The translations under genes and the position numbers were made by a program. Shown piece after piece: positions 26,589 to 35,453 of a DNA stretch of 64,000 nucleotides (position 1 is the first letter of the stretch; each line of letters opens with the position of its first letter). Below the pieces are notes generated by a model. The model was not told where the DNA came from and did not search any database. It was given only the letters and a program-made list of their open reading frames with translations. Origin of the DNA: Anaerolineae bacterium (GTDB lineage: Bacteria > Chloroflexota > Anaerolineae > Aggregatilineales > Phototrophicaceae); assembly GCA_022820665.1 (NCBI GenBank), contig JAJEFB010000052.1, positions 96,529 through 160,528 on the forward strand, in the 5' to 3' direction.

Positions 26589-27782
26589 ATGGACTTGCTC
26601 GCGCAGTTGCCATTTCTTGAGGATCAGCCGCCTCTGGTGAAGGACATCATCCTCAATCTACTGCTGCTTATCATTTGCATCTTGATAATCATAATACTGC
26701 GCTGGGTCTTGACCGCGATACTGTTCCGTCCTCTGCGTGTGTTTGTACAGCGTACGCAGACCGAAGTCGACGATGAATTGCTCAATCAAAGTCTGACGCC
26801 GGTACGAATCGCTGTTGTCGGTTTGGGGATCATCTTCACGGTTAATCTGTTTCACTTTGGTCCGGAAGTACAACAAATCGCGGAAACAATCGGTCGTTCA
26901 TTGATCATTGGCTCTGTGTTCTTCGCCTTGATCCGAATGTTTGAGGTTGTCTCCTTGCATCCGGCTTTCTTCAGGCAAATCACCGGTTTGACCATCCCCG
27001 ATCGCTTGCTGCCATTTTTGACCACGGTCGTCAAATACGTCATCATTGCCTTGGGCGCCATTTTTATCTTGCAAGAACTGGATTTCGATGTCGCCGCGCT
27101 TATCGCGTCCCTGGGCGTTGTCGGCATTGGCATATCTTTGGCGTCGCAGGACACGGTTGGCAACCTCTTTGGTTTCGCAGCCATCGTCAGTGATGATCCC
27201 TTCAAGGTGGGCGACTTTATCAGAACGCCCGATGTGACCGGCATTGTTGAACAAGTGGGCATGCGCTCGACCCGGATCCGTCAGTTGGATCAGGTGCTGG
27301 TCACCGTTCCCAACAACCTCTTGACAAATGCCGTTGTTATGAATTTGACGCGTCTGGAAAAACGACGCTTCGATGTCACCTTGACTTTCACCTACAGCAC
27401 CACGTCCGAGCAACTGCGAGCAGTTGTCGAAGCCATCCGCGAATTGCTGCTGAAAACCGACGATGTCGATCCCGAATCGGTGATCGCGCACTTCGTCGAT
27501 TTCAGTTCCAGCTCGCTCGATGTGCGTATCATTTGCCAGATTCTGCTCGCCGATTGGCGGGAATATACGGCGCTCAAAGAGAAGCTGCTTCTGGAGATTA
27601 TGAGCATTGTCGAGGATCTGGGCATTAGCTTTGCCTTCCCAAGCCGCTCGATTTACATCGAAGACATGCCCGGCGCCGCAAGACCAGAGCAGGAAGCATC
27701 TATAGACGAAAGTCAACTGCCCGGGCAATCTCCGCGGCCCGATCACAATAGTGCCGACAGTTCTCCTTCTTCCGCCCCATGA
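26589..27782 (+). CDS. MscS-family mechanosensitive ion channel
   Basis: A 397-residue channel with four or five membrane helices (about 18-45, 75-95, 103-122, 142-165). The pore helix and beta domain are typical: VAALIASLGVVGIGISLASQ, DTVGNLFGFAAIVSDDPFKV, GDFIRT, TRIRQLDQVLVTVPNN. The C-terminal cage domain runs to about 350 and a disordered Pro/Ser-rich tail follows. It opens on membrane tension to release osmolytes. The stop overlaps the start of the next gene by four bases (ATGA), so the two are translationally coupled. Confidence 0.93.
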   Translation: MDLLAQLPFLEDQPPLVKDIILNLLLLIICILIIIILRWVLTAILFRPLRVFVQRTQTEVDDELLNQSLTPVRIAVVGLGIIFTVNLFHFGPEVQQIAETIGRSLIIGSVFFALIRMFEVVSLHPAFFRQITGLTIPDRLLPFLTTVVKYVIIALGAIFILQELDFDVAALIASLGVVGIGISLASQDTVGNLFGFAAIVSDDPFKVGDFIRTPDVTGIVEQVGMRSTRIRQLDQVLVTVPNNLLTNAVVMNLTRLEKRRFDVTLTFTYSTTSEQLRAVVEAIRELLLKTDDVDPESVIAHFVDFSSSSLDVRIICQILLADWREYTALKEKLLLEIMSIVEDLGISFAFPSRSIYIEDMPGAARPEQEASIDESQLPGQSPRPDHNSADSSPSSAP

Positions 27783-28303
27783 CAACCTCCGCGGACGGCT
27801 TGCGCGCCGCTCTCAATTTTACCGAAAGCGACCTGCGAGCCAACAGACAAGGTCAGCTTACGATTGAACAGGCGCGGCGATTGAGGCGCGGCCAACGCCG
27901 GACGGCGCTTATTGGCGCGCTGGTTTTTTCGACCCTCGTGTTTGCTTCAACAGCGCTGATATTTGCTGGCCAGACTGAAAATAACGCGATCATGTTGCTG
28001 GCAGGTCTGGGCTTGACTTTGGTCAACGCCTTGATGATCGGTCATATGGGTCGCGACATCATGCGCATGAACAACGATCTGAGATCGAATGGCGTTGAGG
28101 CGCTTGGGGGCATGGTGGAGCGCGTGTTACGCCGAGGACGACAACGCGATAGCTACCTGCTACAGGTAGCCGATCAAACGCTTCATGTGACAAAAGACGT
28201 CTTCTTGCAGTTTGATCATCTCGCGCCGTATCGCATTTATCGCACGCGCCTTACCCGTATTTTATTGTCCGCGGAGCGCGCTTCCGACGGACAAGAGACG
28301 TGA
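27779..28303 (+). CDS. Two-helix membrane protein coupled to MscS
   Basis: This 174-residue protein overlaps the MscS gene by four bases. A charged N-terminal helix (1-40) is followed by two membrane helices (about 43-64 and 70-88) and a soluble domain of about 80 residues (MVERVLRRGRQRDSYLLQVA, DQTLHVTKDVFLQF, APYRIYRTRLTRILLSAE) with strand-like character. No known motif is recognised. The coupling suggests a role linked to the channel or the envelope, but that is inference. Confidence 0.7.
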   Translation: MTTSADGLRAALNFTESDLRANRQGQLTIEQARRLRRGQRRTALIGALVFSTLVFASTALIFAGQTENNAIMLLAGLGLTLVNALMIGHMGRDIMRMNNDLRSNGVEALGGMVERVLRRGRQRDSYLLQVADQTLHVTKDVFLQFDHLAPYRIYRTRLTRILLSAERASDGQET

Positions 28304-28401
28304 TTGCCGGACAGGCATCCACCTCGCCATAGCCGACAAGTTTGGCGAGGCGGTGATAGAATGTGACAGTGAATTGTTGAGCCAACGCTGAAGGATTGAC
28401 C

Positions 28402-30804
28402 GTGTTGCGACAGTTGCGAAGCCATCATACATTGGCGCTCTGCGGTTATCTGCTTGTTACCCTGTATCTGGTCTCATCCGTACTAAGCTCCTTCTCCACG
28501 CGTTTCCTGGGCGGTGGGACGGGCGACGTCTACGAAATGGCGCGTCACGTCTGGTGGTACAAGACTGCGTTGGAAAACGGCGACGATGTCTTTTATCAGT
28601 CGCTGCTGGCTTACCCGGACGGTTTTCCCGGCACAGTTTTGTGGGCCAACCCATTGCAGTTCTTTCCAATGTGGCTCTTCGCCTTCGTTATGCCCTTGGC
28701 AACGGCATACAACCTGGGGCTTCTGATAGCCCTGACCTTGAACGGTTGGGCGATGTACATCTTCGCCCGCCAGCGCATTTCCCATCGTCATCTTGTGCCT
28801 GCCTGGATAGCGGGACTGATCTATATGGTCTTCCCGGCAATGCAGGGACACCTATTTGACGGGCATGCCGGCTTAATGGTGCAATGGCCCGTACCGATTC
28901 TGCTTTTGAGCCTGTTCAAGTACGTCGATGCCGGGCGCAAGCGCTGGTTTGCGCTGTCGGTGATCTTTTTCCTCCTGTCCGCGATGGGGCACAGTTTGCA
29001 ATTCTTGTATTTGCACGTGCCGCTGGTTGCGCTCTTTACCCTGGCGCGTCTTTACCGGAGGGACTACGTCGGCGCGACTCGTACAGTATCAGTCGCGCTT
29101 GTCGGGACTATACTATTGATCGGATTTCTCTGGCCAGTTGTTGAAAGGACGCTTCAAGCGCCTCATTATGGGGGAGCGGGCGGCTACGTGCGTTACAGTA
29201 TCGATCTCTTGGGTTTGATTACGCCTTCTTTCGAGAATCCATTCTGGCGCGATATCGCGCCCCACTCCAGTCGCGTACTCGGTACAAACCTTGGTGAAGG
29301 CGCCAGCTACATTGGCGCCATCGGCGGGATACTGACGCTTGTCGGCTTGCTTTTCCGTCGCCAGACGCACTGGTGGTTGCTGGTGGCGGTCGCCGCCTGG
29401 TTATTGGCTCTGGGTCCGGTGCTCAAAGTGCTTGATGAAGCGGTCTCTGTGTCGGTTGCCGGCTATAGCACCGTTATTCCGCTTCCCTACGCCTTCTTGA
29501 TGAATCTGCCATTTGTGGAGCTGGCGCGTACCCCGGGGCGATTCATGTTCCTGTTTGCGGTCGCTCTGTCGATAATGGCGGGCTGGGGTATGTTGGTTCT
29601 TTGGGAGGGTCCATTGTTTCAGCGGCGCAGTCGCCTGATTCGCAATGCCATGGTGGTCTTGCTCGCTTTGCTCATCTTTCACGACTATCAGTTGTTTGCG
29701 GCATTTCCCAGTGTGCCAGCGGCTATCCCTCAGGGCATTTTCGACCTGGCCAAACGGGGCGACATCCGCGCCGTCTACAACGTGCCGCACGATCATTTGC
29801 TGTCGGTCAAAGAGGCGATGTATCTACAAACGGCGCACGAGAAACCCTTGGTCGCCGGGCACGATACTCGCGTCACGCCGGTGGATCCGGCCAGGCTGGT
29901 GCTGCTTTCCAGATTTCATCCCCTGCTTTTGGCCGAGGCCGGCGCCGACGCAGTGATCATAAACAAAGCGCGTGCCCTGGAAAGCGGTCAATTCAACCTA
30001 CTCTATCCTCAAGCGCTGGAACGCCTGGGCGATCCTATCTATGAAGACGAAAGATATGCCGTATTTGAATCGCGGTCATCACGACGTAGCGCGACCCAGG
30101 AACCGGTTGATTCACTTGTCTCGGACGCCGGGTCGCACAACGTTTATATCTATAAGCAGCGCCCGGGATGGCTGACATTCCGCGCGACCTTGGCGGCGGT
30201 AAACCGCCGCGTCAATCTCTCGCTCAACGACGTACCGCTTCAAGCCGTGAATGTCGTCGGCCAGACGGTTTTGACCATTCCCTTACCGATCGCGCGCCGG
30301 GGTTACAATACGCTGCGCATCGAGCTGGATCCTCCCTGCCCCGATCGCGTTGATACGACTGTCTTGCTCTGTCACGACGTATCGATAGAAGATGTCCGGA
30401 TCGAACAGTTAACCGACGGCGCGATTTACGATCCGATACGCGTCGCGGGCGGTATCGAGCTGTCGGGCTATCACATGCCGGAAAATATAGAAGGCCAACT
30501 CGTCATTCATCTTTGGTGGAGCTTCGATTCCCCGCGAACATTTAATGATCAGCGCTTTATACATGTATTAAACGAGGAACGCGTCCTAATGCGGCAGGAC
30601 GACATTCCTTTCGGGCCGGTGGGGGCTGGTTCGGACTATTTGGAAACGGTCCGGCTGGATGTACGGGGCTTCGAGCCGGGTGAATACCTGGTCTTGACCG
30701 GTTGGTACGCGCTGCCGGATATGGTGCGGTACGACGTCTTAACCAATGTGGCCGGAGCGCAAGACAGCACTATCGAACTGGGCAGGTTTAGCGTCGCTGA
30801 ATAG
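28402..30804 (+). CDS. Large multi-pass membrane protein, GT-C-like
   Basis: About 800 residues. Some twelve membrane helices span residues 8 to about 435. The first external loop FLGGGTGDVYEMARHVWWYK contains the acidic pair typical of GT-C glycosyltransferases. Soluble domains follow: a region containing HDHLLSVKEAMYLQTAHEKP and a beta-rich C-terminal part ending in a jelly-roll-like domain. GTG at 28402 is preferred because AAGGA lies 6 bases before it; TTG at 28396 would have no spacing. Probably it transfers a sugar from a lipid carrier, but the donor and acceptor are unknown. Confidence 0.75.
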   Translation: MLRQLRSHHTLALCGYLLVTLYLVSSVLSSFSTRFLGGGTGDVYEMARHVWWYKTALENGDDVFYQSLLAYPDGFPGTVLWANPLQFFPMWLFAFVMPLATAYNLGLLIALTLNGWAMYIFARQRISHRHLVPAWIAGLIYMVFPAMQGHLFDGHAGLMVQWPVPILLLSLFKYVDAGRKRWFALSVIFFLLSAMGHSLQFLYLHVPLVALFTLARLYRRDYVGATRTVSVALVGTILLIGFLWPVVERTLQAPHYGGAGGYVRYSIDLLGLITPSFENPFWRDIAPHSSRVLGTNLGEGASYIGAIGGILTLVGLLFRRQTHWWLLVAVAAWLLALGPVLKVLDEAVSVSVAGYSTVIPLPYAFLMNLPFVELARTPGRFMFLFAVALSIMAGWGMLVLWEGPLFQRRSRLIRNAMVVLLALLIFHDYQLFAAFPSVPAAIPQGIFDLAKRGDIRAVYNVPHDHLLSVKEAMYLQTAHEKPLVAGHDTRVTPVDPARLVLLSRFHPLLLAEAGADAVIINKARALESGQFNLLYPQALERLGDPIYEDERYAVFESRSSRRSATQEPVDSLVSDAGSHNVYIYKQRPGWLTFRATLAAVNRRVNLSLNDVPLQAVNVVGQTVLTIPLPIARRGYNTLRIELDPPCPDRVDTTVLLCHDVSIEDVRIEQLTDGAIYDPIRVAGGIELSGYHMPENIEGQLVIHLWWSFDSPRTFNDQRFIHVLNEERVLMRQDDIPFGPVGAGSDYLETVRLDVRGFEPGEYLVLTGWYALPDMVRYDVLTNVAGAQDSTIELGRFSVAE

Positions 30805-30862
30805 CGATAGCGCGGGCGCAGATTTCATATCTCCGGTCTTGGCATGGCAATTCGCTGCCGCC

Positions 30863-31013
30863 GAGCGGGGTAGAATTTTAACAGACTCCTGTGAGTCGCC
30901 CGCGCCCAAGAACGATCCCGCTGGACAACAACAACATAAGTTGTCCAGCGGGATCGTGGGTTTAGCTTGGACGGACGTTTCTATCCTAGGGAATGTCCAA
31001 CGTCCAAGCTAAA
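30863..31013. repeat. Repeat block and two successive long hairpins
   Basis: At 30863-30903 a copy of the composite repeat (GGGGTAGAATTTTAACAGAC, TCCTGTGAGTCGCCC) ends. ACGATCCCGCTGGACAAC (30912-30929) then pairs perfectly over 18 bases with its complement at 30940-30957. TTTAGCTTGGACG (30961-30973) pairs with CGTCCAAGCTAAA (31001-31013). The second hairpin reaches into the end of a small minus-strand frame. The pair could be a bidirectional terminator or the ends of a small mobile element. Confidence 0.75.
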
Positions 31014-31165
31014 TTGAGCAGAGGCTTGCGATAGATTTTGCGACCCTTATAACCTTGTTCCTCGATCAAAGCGTTTTCGGCGTCCAACTCTTCAATGCAG
31101 ATCATAAAATCTTCGGACGACTCCAGCGCGAGTTGCGCGGCTAGGTTGCGTTCATTGTTTTGCAT
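30986..31165 (-). CDS. Candidate small protein, unknown
   Basis: A possible 59-residue protein starting at ATG 31165, with acidic helical character (LALESSEDFMICIEELDAEN) and a basic C-terminal end. Its last dozen codons lie within the 30961-31013 hairpin. There is no clear ribosome site. The amino-acid composition looks protein-like and it fills an otherwise empty gap, but chance cannot be excluded. Confidence 0.35.
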   Translation of the reverse strand: MQNNERNLAAQLALESSEDFMICIEELDAENALIEEQGYKGRKIYRKPLLNLAWTLDIP

Positions 31166-31267
31166 GCGCCAAGCTCTAAACTTGGGAACGGCTCCCATAA
31201 GACAATGGCAAGAATTAGAGGCCAAACTTTTATCGAGGCTTCTCCAAACATGTGTGGAGTTACGAAC

Positions 31268-33037
31268 GTGAATGAAGTCAAGCGTTTGCGAATACCGGTT
31301 GTTCTACTCTTGCTGGCGATGCTGTCGTCATCATTAACTTACGCGGCGGACTTTGATACGACGAACTATCGCAAGACCATGATCCAATTGCTAGCCGCGA
31401 CCTTTGATGTGGCCCGCGGTAGGCAGTCCGACCTGGGCATTTATGATGCCATCGCCGAATCGGGCGATCCGCTCTATGTCGCCCCGTTGATCGATATCGC
31501 GTATTTCGCGCGAAACGCGACCTTGAACCGCGCTGTCATCAGCGCATTGAACGCGCTGACCGGCGAAGACATGGATTGGCGCGGCTACTTTGAATGGGCT
31601 GGACGCAACGATATTGCCCTGCCGCCATCTTATGAAGAATTCAAGGGACAGGTCTTGGCCGCCTTCGTCGACGCGGAGTTCATGCGTTTCTTCGCTCCCG
31701 GCGTCCTGGACACGGCGAGGATCAATATGGTGGAACCAGTCTGGGGCGGCGTCACGGTGGACGGCATCCCATCGCTGGTCAATGCCCGACAGATCAGCCC
31801 GGAAGACGCGGTCGCGGAAGGTTATGAATTTGAGGACTTTTGTGGTGATTCCGATTGCAGCTATCCGGCAGCGGACGAGTTGGTCTTCGGTGTCAGCTTG
31901 GACGGTGACAGCCGCGCCTATCCGCTGCGTCTTTTGAATTGGCACGAGATGTTCAACGACGTTATCGGCGGCGCGCCCATGTATGACGCGCCTGACGGCG
32001 AGCAGGTTTGTAGCTTCCGCGCGCCCACAACCTTTGCGGCTCGCGGGCGCGCAGGTAACGATTGGATTCTCGTCCAGGGACAATCCGCGGCTTGCCCGCG
32101 AGACGGTTGGCTGCAAACTGACGTCATTGAATGGGAAGGCGACGACACAGAGTGGGAGAGCCTGCCTGATGTTGGCGCCGGCGAAGGAGCGACGGAAAAC
32201 GGTCCGCCCGGCCGGGTGCGCGGACGCCCGGTCATGCTGGCTTACTGCACGCTTTGTGGCGCGGGCGTTCTATACGATGTCCAAATTGCCGATTTGACCT
32301 ATACGGATCTCGACGGCGAGATCGTGAATCTTGGCGATACTACTCTGGAGTTTGGATCGTCGGGTCTTTTGATGCGCTCCAACAAACTGATGTACGATCG
32401 CAATACCGATACAGTCTGGAATGCGATTACCGGAACGCCCGCCTTTGGTCCGCTGGCTCCAAGCGACATCGTTTTGGACCTGCTGCCGGTTGTTGTCGTG
32501 GATTGGGCGAGCTGGCTGGAAAAGCATCCGGATACCAGCGTCTTGAGTTTGGATACAGGTTTCACCCGCAATTACACCAATGGCGCCGCCTACAGCGATT
32601 ATTTCAACAGCACTGAATTGATGTTCCCCTCCTGGCAGCAGGATACCGCGCTGGTCGAAAACAAGGACATGGTATTCGCCTTGCGTCTGCAGGGGGAGGC
32701 GAAAGCCTATCCGCTGGAAACGATCATTCCCGAGCGCCTCATCAACGATCGCGTCGGAGGGACCAACCTGGTTATTGTCGCTGAGGCCTCGCCCGAGCGA
32801 GACTTCTTCGAGCCCGGCGGGGCTGCCGTGCGCGCGTACGAGAGCGATGGACATCATTTCAGCGCGGGCGCTGACAAGTCGACGCTCGTTAGCGAAGACG
32901 GCCGCGACTGGCAGATAACCGAGGAGGCGATTATCGCGGAGGATGGTGAAAGGCTGGCGCGCATCGGCGGGCACCTGGCTTTCTGGTTCGGCTGGTTCGG
33001 CTTTTATCCCGATACCTTGCTCTACACCGTGGATTAG
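31268..33037 (+). CDS. Secreted DUF3179-domain protein
   Basis: About 589 residues. An N-terminal signal peptide (KRLRIPVVLLLLAMLSSSLTYA) precedes a helical region. Two DUF3179 segments follow: SRAYPLRLLNWHEMFNDVIGG, LAYCTLCGAGVLYD, FGSSGLLMRSNKLMYDRNTD, WNAITGTPAFGPLA, and later EAKAYPLETIIPERLINDRV. DUF3179 is a conserved extracytoplasmic domain of unknown function. The GTG at 31268 is chosen: GGAG lies 8 bases before it and it places the signal peptide at the N-terminus. The upstream frame is open to a TTG at 31160. Confidence 0.85.
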   Translation: MNEVKRLRIPVVLLLLAMLSSSLTYAADFDTTNYRKTMIQLLAATFDVARGRQSDLGIYDAIAESGDPLYVAPLIDIAYFARNATLNRAVISALNALTGEDMDWRGYFEWAGRNDIALPPSYEEFKGQVLAAFVDAEFMRFFAPGVLDTARINMVEPVWGGVTVDGIPSLVNARQISPEDAVAEGYEFEDFCGDSDCSYPAADELVFGVSLDGDSRAYPLRLLNWHEMFNDVIGGAPMYDAPDGEQVCSFRAPTTFAARGRAGNDWILVQGQSAACPRDGWLQTDVIEWEGDDTEWESLPDVGAGEGATENGPPGRVRGRPVMLAYCTLCGAGVLYDVQIADLTYTDLDGEIVNLGDTTLEFGSSGLLMRSNKLMYDRNTDTVWNAITGTPAFGPLAPSDIVLDLLPVVVVDWASWLEKHPDTSVLSLDTGFTRNYTNGAAYSDYFNSTELMFPSWQQDTALVENKDMVFALRLQGEAKAYPLETIIPERLINDRVGGTNLVIVAEASPERDFFEPGGAAVRAYESDGHHFSAGADKSTLVSEDGRDWQITEEAIIAEDGERLARIGGHLAFWFGWFGFYPDTLLYTVD

Positions 33038-33151
33038 CGACAGGGGCAAACTATCGGGCTAGGTTGAAAAACACGGTTTAAGACCAAGACGGCGAAGTCT
33101 TGCCATCGCGCGGATGAAATACGCCGGTCCGCGTTGGCGCTCCCCCCTCCT

Positions 33152-33281
33152 GAAGGTCAGTGTCTACGCGACCTGATGCTTCGGAATTCCGCCCCGTTGA
33201 GTTGAGGACATGACAGTTTTTCATCGGACAGGCATCACCACAAAACCTATACTTTTCGTAGCGTTTTGGGCGACTCACAGA
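33152..33281. repeat. Intergenic repeat copies
   Basis: 33152-33173 is identical to 25644-25665. At 33264-33280 TTTTGGGCGACTCACAG is the reverse complement of the CTGTGAGTCGCCCGAAAA motif found at 26400. No gene is seen in the gap 33038-33313. Confidence 0.65.
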
Positions 33282-33313
33282 GCCGCCCCCACAGTTTTGC
33301 CGTGAATGAGATT

Positions 33314-34312
33314 CTACTTCTCCCCGACAATGACGCTGCCGTCGTGATATTCGCCGCCGCGCACGTAGCCCATGGAGACCTCTCTGCCACCTGCGAGTTT
33401 TGTCAACAAGAGTTGCAGTTCGTCTACATGTTCGATTGCGCTTTGGTCCAGCGCGGTCAATATGTCACCGACCATCAGCTCGGCTTGGGCAGCGGGGCTG
33501 TTCGCGTCGACTGACACGATCAGCAAGCCGGTGTCTTGCTCCAGGGTCTCGGCGACTTTATCCGGCAAACGCGCTTCCTGTACGCCGATACCCAAATGCC
33601 CGCGCTGTATTTTGCCATCCGCCAGCAAGGCGCCGACGGAGCGGCGGATCGTCGCGACCGGAATCGCGATGCTGACGCCCTGGGAGAATCCCGATGTGTT
33701 CATACCGTGGACGGCGCCCTCAACGCTTAGCAAGGGACCGCCCGAGAACCCGGGATACATGGTGACATCGGTCTGAATGTAGCCGTCAGCGAGGCCGCGC
33801 AGCCAGCCGCCGCGGTCAAAAAAATCGCCCTGGCTTTCCATTCGCGCGCGGCGCCGGCGCTTCCGTCCACGACTGTACGCCATTTTCATTGTTCTGAACT
33901 TCTCGCGTCGCCGTTTGATATCGTCAGGACTGACCAATCCGCTGGCGATTCCCTGCGTCGCTTTGACCTTTTGTCCCGGGCGTCCCAGCGCCAGCGCCAG
34001 ATTGCCGACGCGCAAGGAATCGTCCGTTGCCCAGTTAGCCGGGCTCAGGTTGCTATCGGCGCGAAGCAGGGCGAGGTCGTTGTGCGGGTCGCGACCGATC
34101 AGACTGGCGTCCACGCGGCTGCCGTCCGGCAGCCCGATGCTGATATGGTCTTCGCTTTCAACGACATGATGGGCCGTCACGATCAGTTCCTCCGACCAGG
34201 CGATGCCGGTGGCCGGCAGGCGGCGTCGCGCGTCGACGCGCAGCACGCTGGGCGCGGCGCCCTCGATCACGTTTGCCATATCATCTGACAGTTGTTGCAA
34301 TGTGTTTGTCAC
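33314..34312 (-). CDS. HtrA/DegP-like serine protease with PDZ domain
   Basis: About 332 residues. The chymotrypsin-like domain shows the triad regions: His in VTAHHVVES, Asp in DPHNDLALLRAD and Ser in YPGFSGGPLLSVEG. A C-terminal PDZ domain follows (GHLGIGVQEARLPDKVAET ... AELMVGDILTALDQS). Between Asp and Ser lies a very basic insert (SRGRKRRRRARMESQ). Unlike most HtrA proteins it lacks a signal peptide or membrane anchor and is probably cytosolic. The GTG at 34312 has AAGGAG six bases before it; ATG 34318 directly abuts that site and is less likely. It is divergent from the EamA gene. Confidence 0.85.
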   Translation of the reverse strand: MTNTLQQLSDDMANVIEGAAPSVLRVDARRRLPATGIAWSEELIVTAHHVVESEDHISIGLPDGSRVDASLIGRDPHNDLALLRADSNLSPANWATDDSLRVGNLALALGRPGQKVKATQGIASGLVSPDDIKRRREKFRTMKMAYSRGRKRRRRARMESQGDFFDRGGWLRGLADGYIQTDVTMYPGFSGGPLLSVEGAVHGMNTSGFSQGVSIAIPVATIRRSVGALLADGKIQRGHLGIGVQEARLPDKVAETLEQDTGLLIVSVDANSPAAQAELMVGDILTALDQSAIEHVDELQLLLTKLAGGREVSMGYVRGGEYHDGSVIVGEK

Positions 34313-34504
34313 ATTCATCTCCTTATTTGTTTGCGATATAAATAGTATGCGACGGAATTGCACTGTCCGGCATTCAACCAATGGTGAGGCTTTGCCTATG
34401 CTTTTGGATAGGAAGGCGCCTCACAAGCGCAAGTTTCGGATAGTTCGCGGGGCGCATTCTGCTAGAATGTCCGGGGTCTATCGAAGAGAACGAAAGCAGC
34501 GGCA

Positions 34505-35395
34505 TTGTCAATCACACAGCTTGGCGCGCTACTCCTTTTGGGGGCGATTTGGGGGGCGTCTTACATATTCATTCGCGTCGCTGTTGAACCTTTTGGACCC
34601 GTCTTTTTGATGTTCGCCCGCGTGGCGCTGACTGCGCCGATCCTGGTTGGATACGCCCGTTTGCGCGCCATCGATTTGAATATTCGCAGTCATTGGCGCC
34701 AGTTTCTGGTGCTGGGTTTTTTTGGCTCGGCGCTGCCATTCACGCTGATCGGCTGGGCGGAACTGACCGTCTCCGGTTCAATGGCGGCGATTTTACTTTC
34801 GGCGACGCCGCTTTTCACAGCGCTGGTGGCGGTTCCAGGCTTGGGAGAACGGCTGACCGTCTACAAGCTGATCGGCGCGGCAATGGGCATTATCGGCGTG
34901 TCGATCGTCGTCGGCGGCAGCCCAATGACGCTGGATGCCCGGTTCTTGCTGGCAGCTTTGGCATTGCTGGGCGCGGCGCTCAGTTATGCCCTAGGCGGCG
35001 TATATGCCAAGCGTACCTTCCACGGTCTTAACAATCTGTCAATGTCGAGCGGGCAACTGATCGCTGCCGCTTTGATCCTGGCTCCGGTATCGCTCTTTGA
35101 TCTGCCGCGCGAGCTTCCGCCAACCGGCGCGATCCTGGCTCTGCTGACATTGGTCGTAGTTTGCACAGCCTTCGCTTATCAACTCTACTATTATCTCATC
35201 ATCAGCGCGGGACCGATCCAGGCGCTTACAGTGACCTTGCTTGTGCCGATTTTCGGTGTGATTTTTGGCGCCCTCTGGCTGCAAGAGAGCATCAGCCCGG
35301 GCATGTTATTCGGTCTGTTTATGGTTCTGTTCAGCGTTGGATTGGTGACCGGCATGATCTCGCCCAGGCGGCGGCTCCTGGAAAAAAGTCCCTGA
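34505..35395 (+). CDS. EamA/DMT-family transporter
   Basis: A 296-residue protein with ten predicted helices in two EamA repeats. The first begins LGALLLLGAIWGASYIFIRVAVE and the second FLLAALALLGAALSYALGGVY. It begins with TTG and has only a weak purine-rich upstream site. Members export metabolites or amino acids; the substrate is unknown. There is no operon partner. Confidence 0.88.
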   Translation: MSITQLGALLLLGAIWGASYIFIRVAVEPFGPVFLMFARVALTAPILVGYARLRAIDLNIRSHWRQFLVLGFFGSALPFTLIGWAELTVSGSMAAILLSATPLFTALVAVPGLGERLTVYKLIGAAMGIIGVSIVVGGSPMTLDARFLLAALALLGAALSYALGGVYAKRTFHGLNNLSMSSGQLIAAALILAPVSLFDLPRELPPTGAILALLTLVVVCTAFAYQLYYYLIISAGPIQALTVTLLVPIFGVIFGALWLQESISPGMLFGLFMVLFSVGLVTGMISPRRRLLEKSP

Positions 35396-35453
35396 CCCTC
35401 CTGACAAATGGTTTGTACTCGTATTGCGCCAGGCCGCTGAATAGCGCCCGGGG

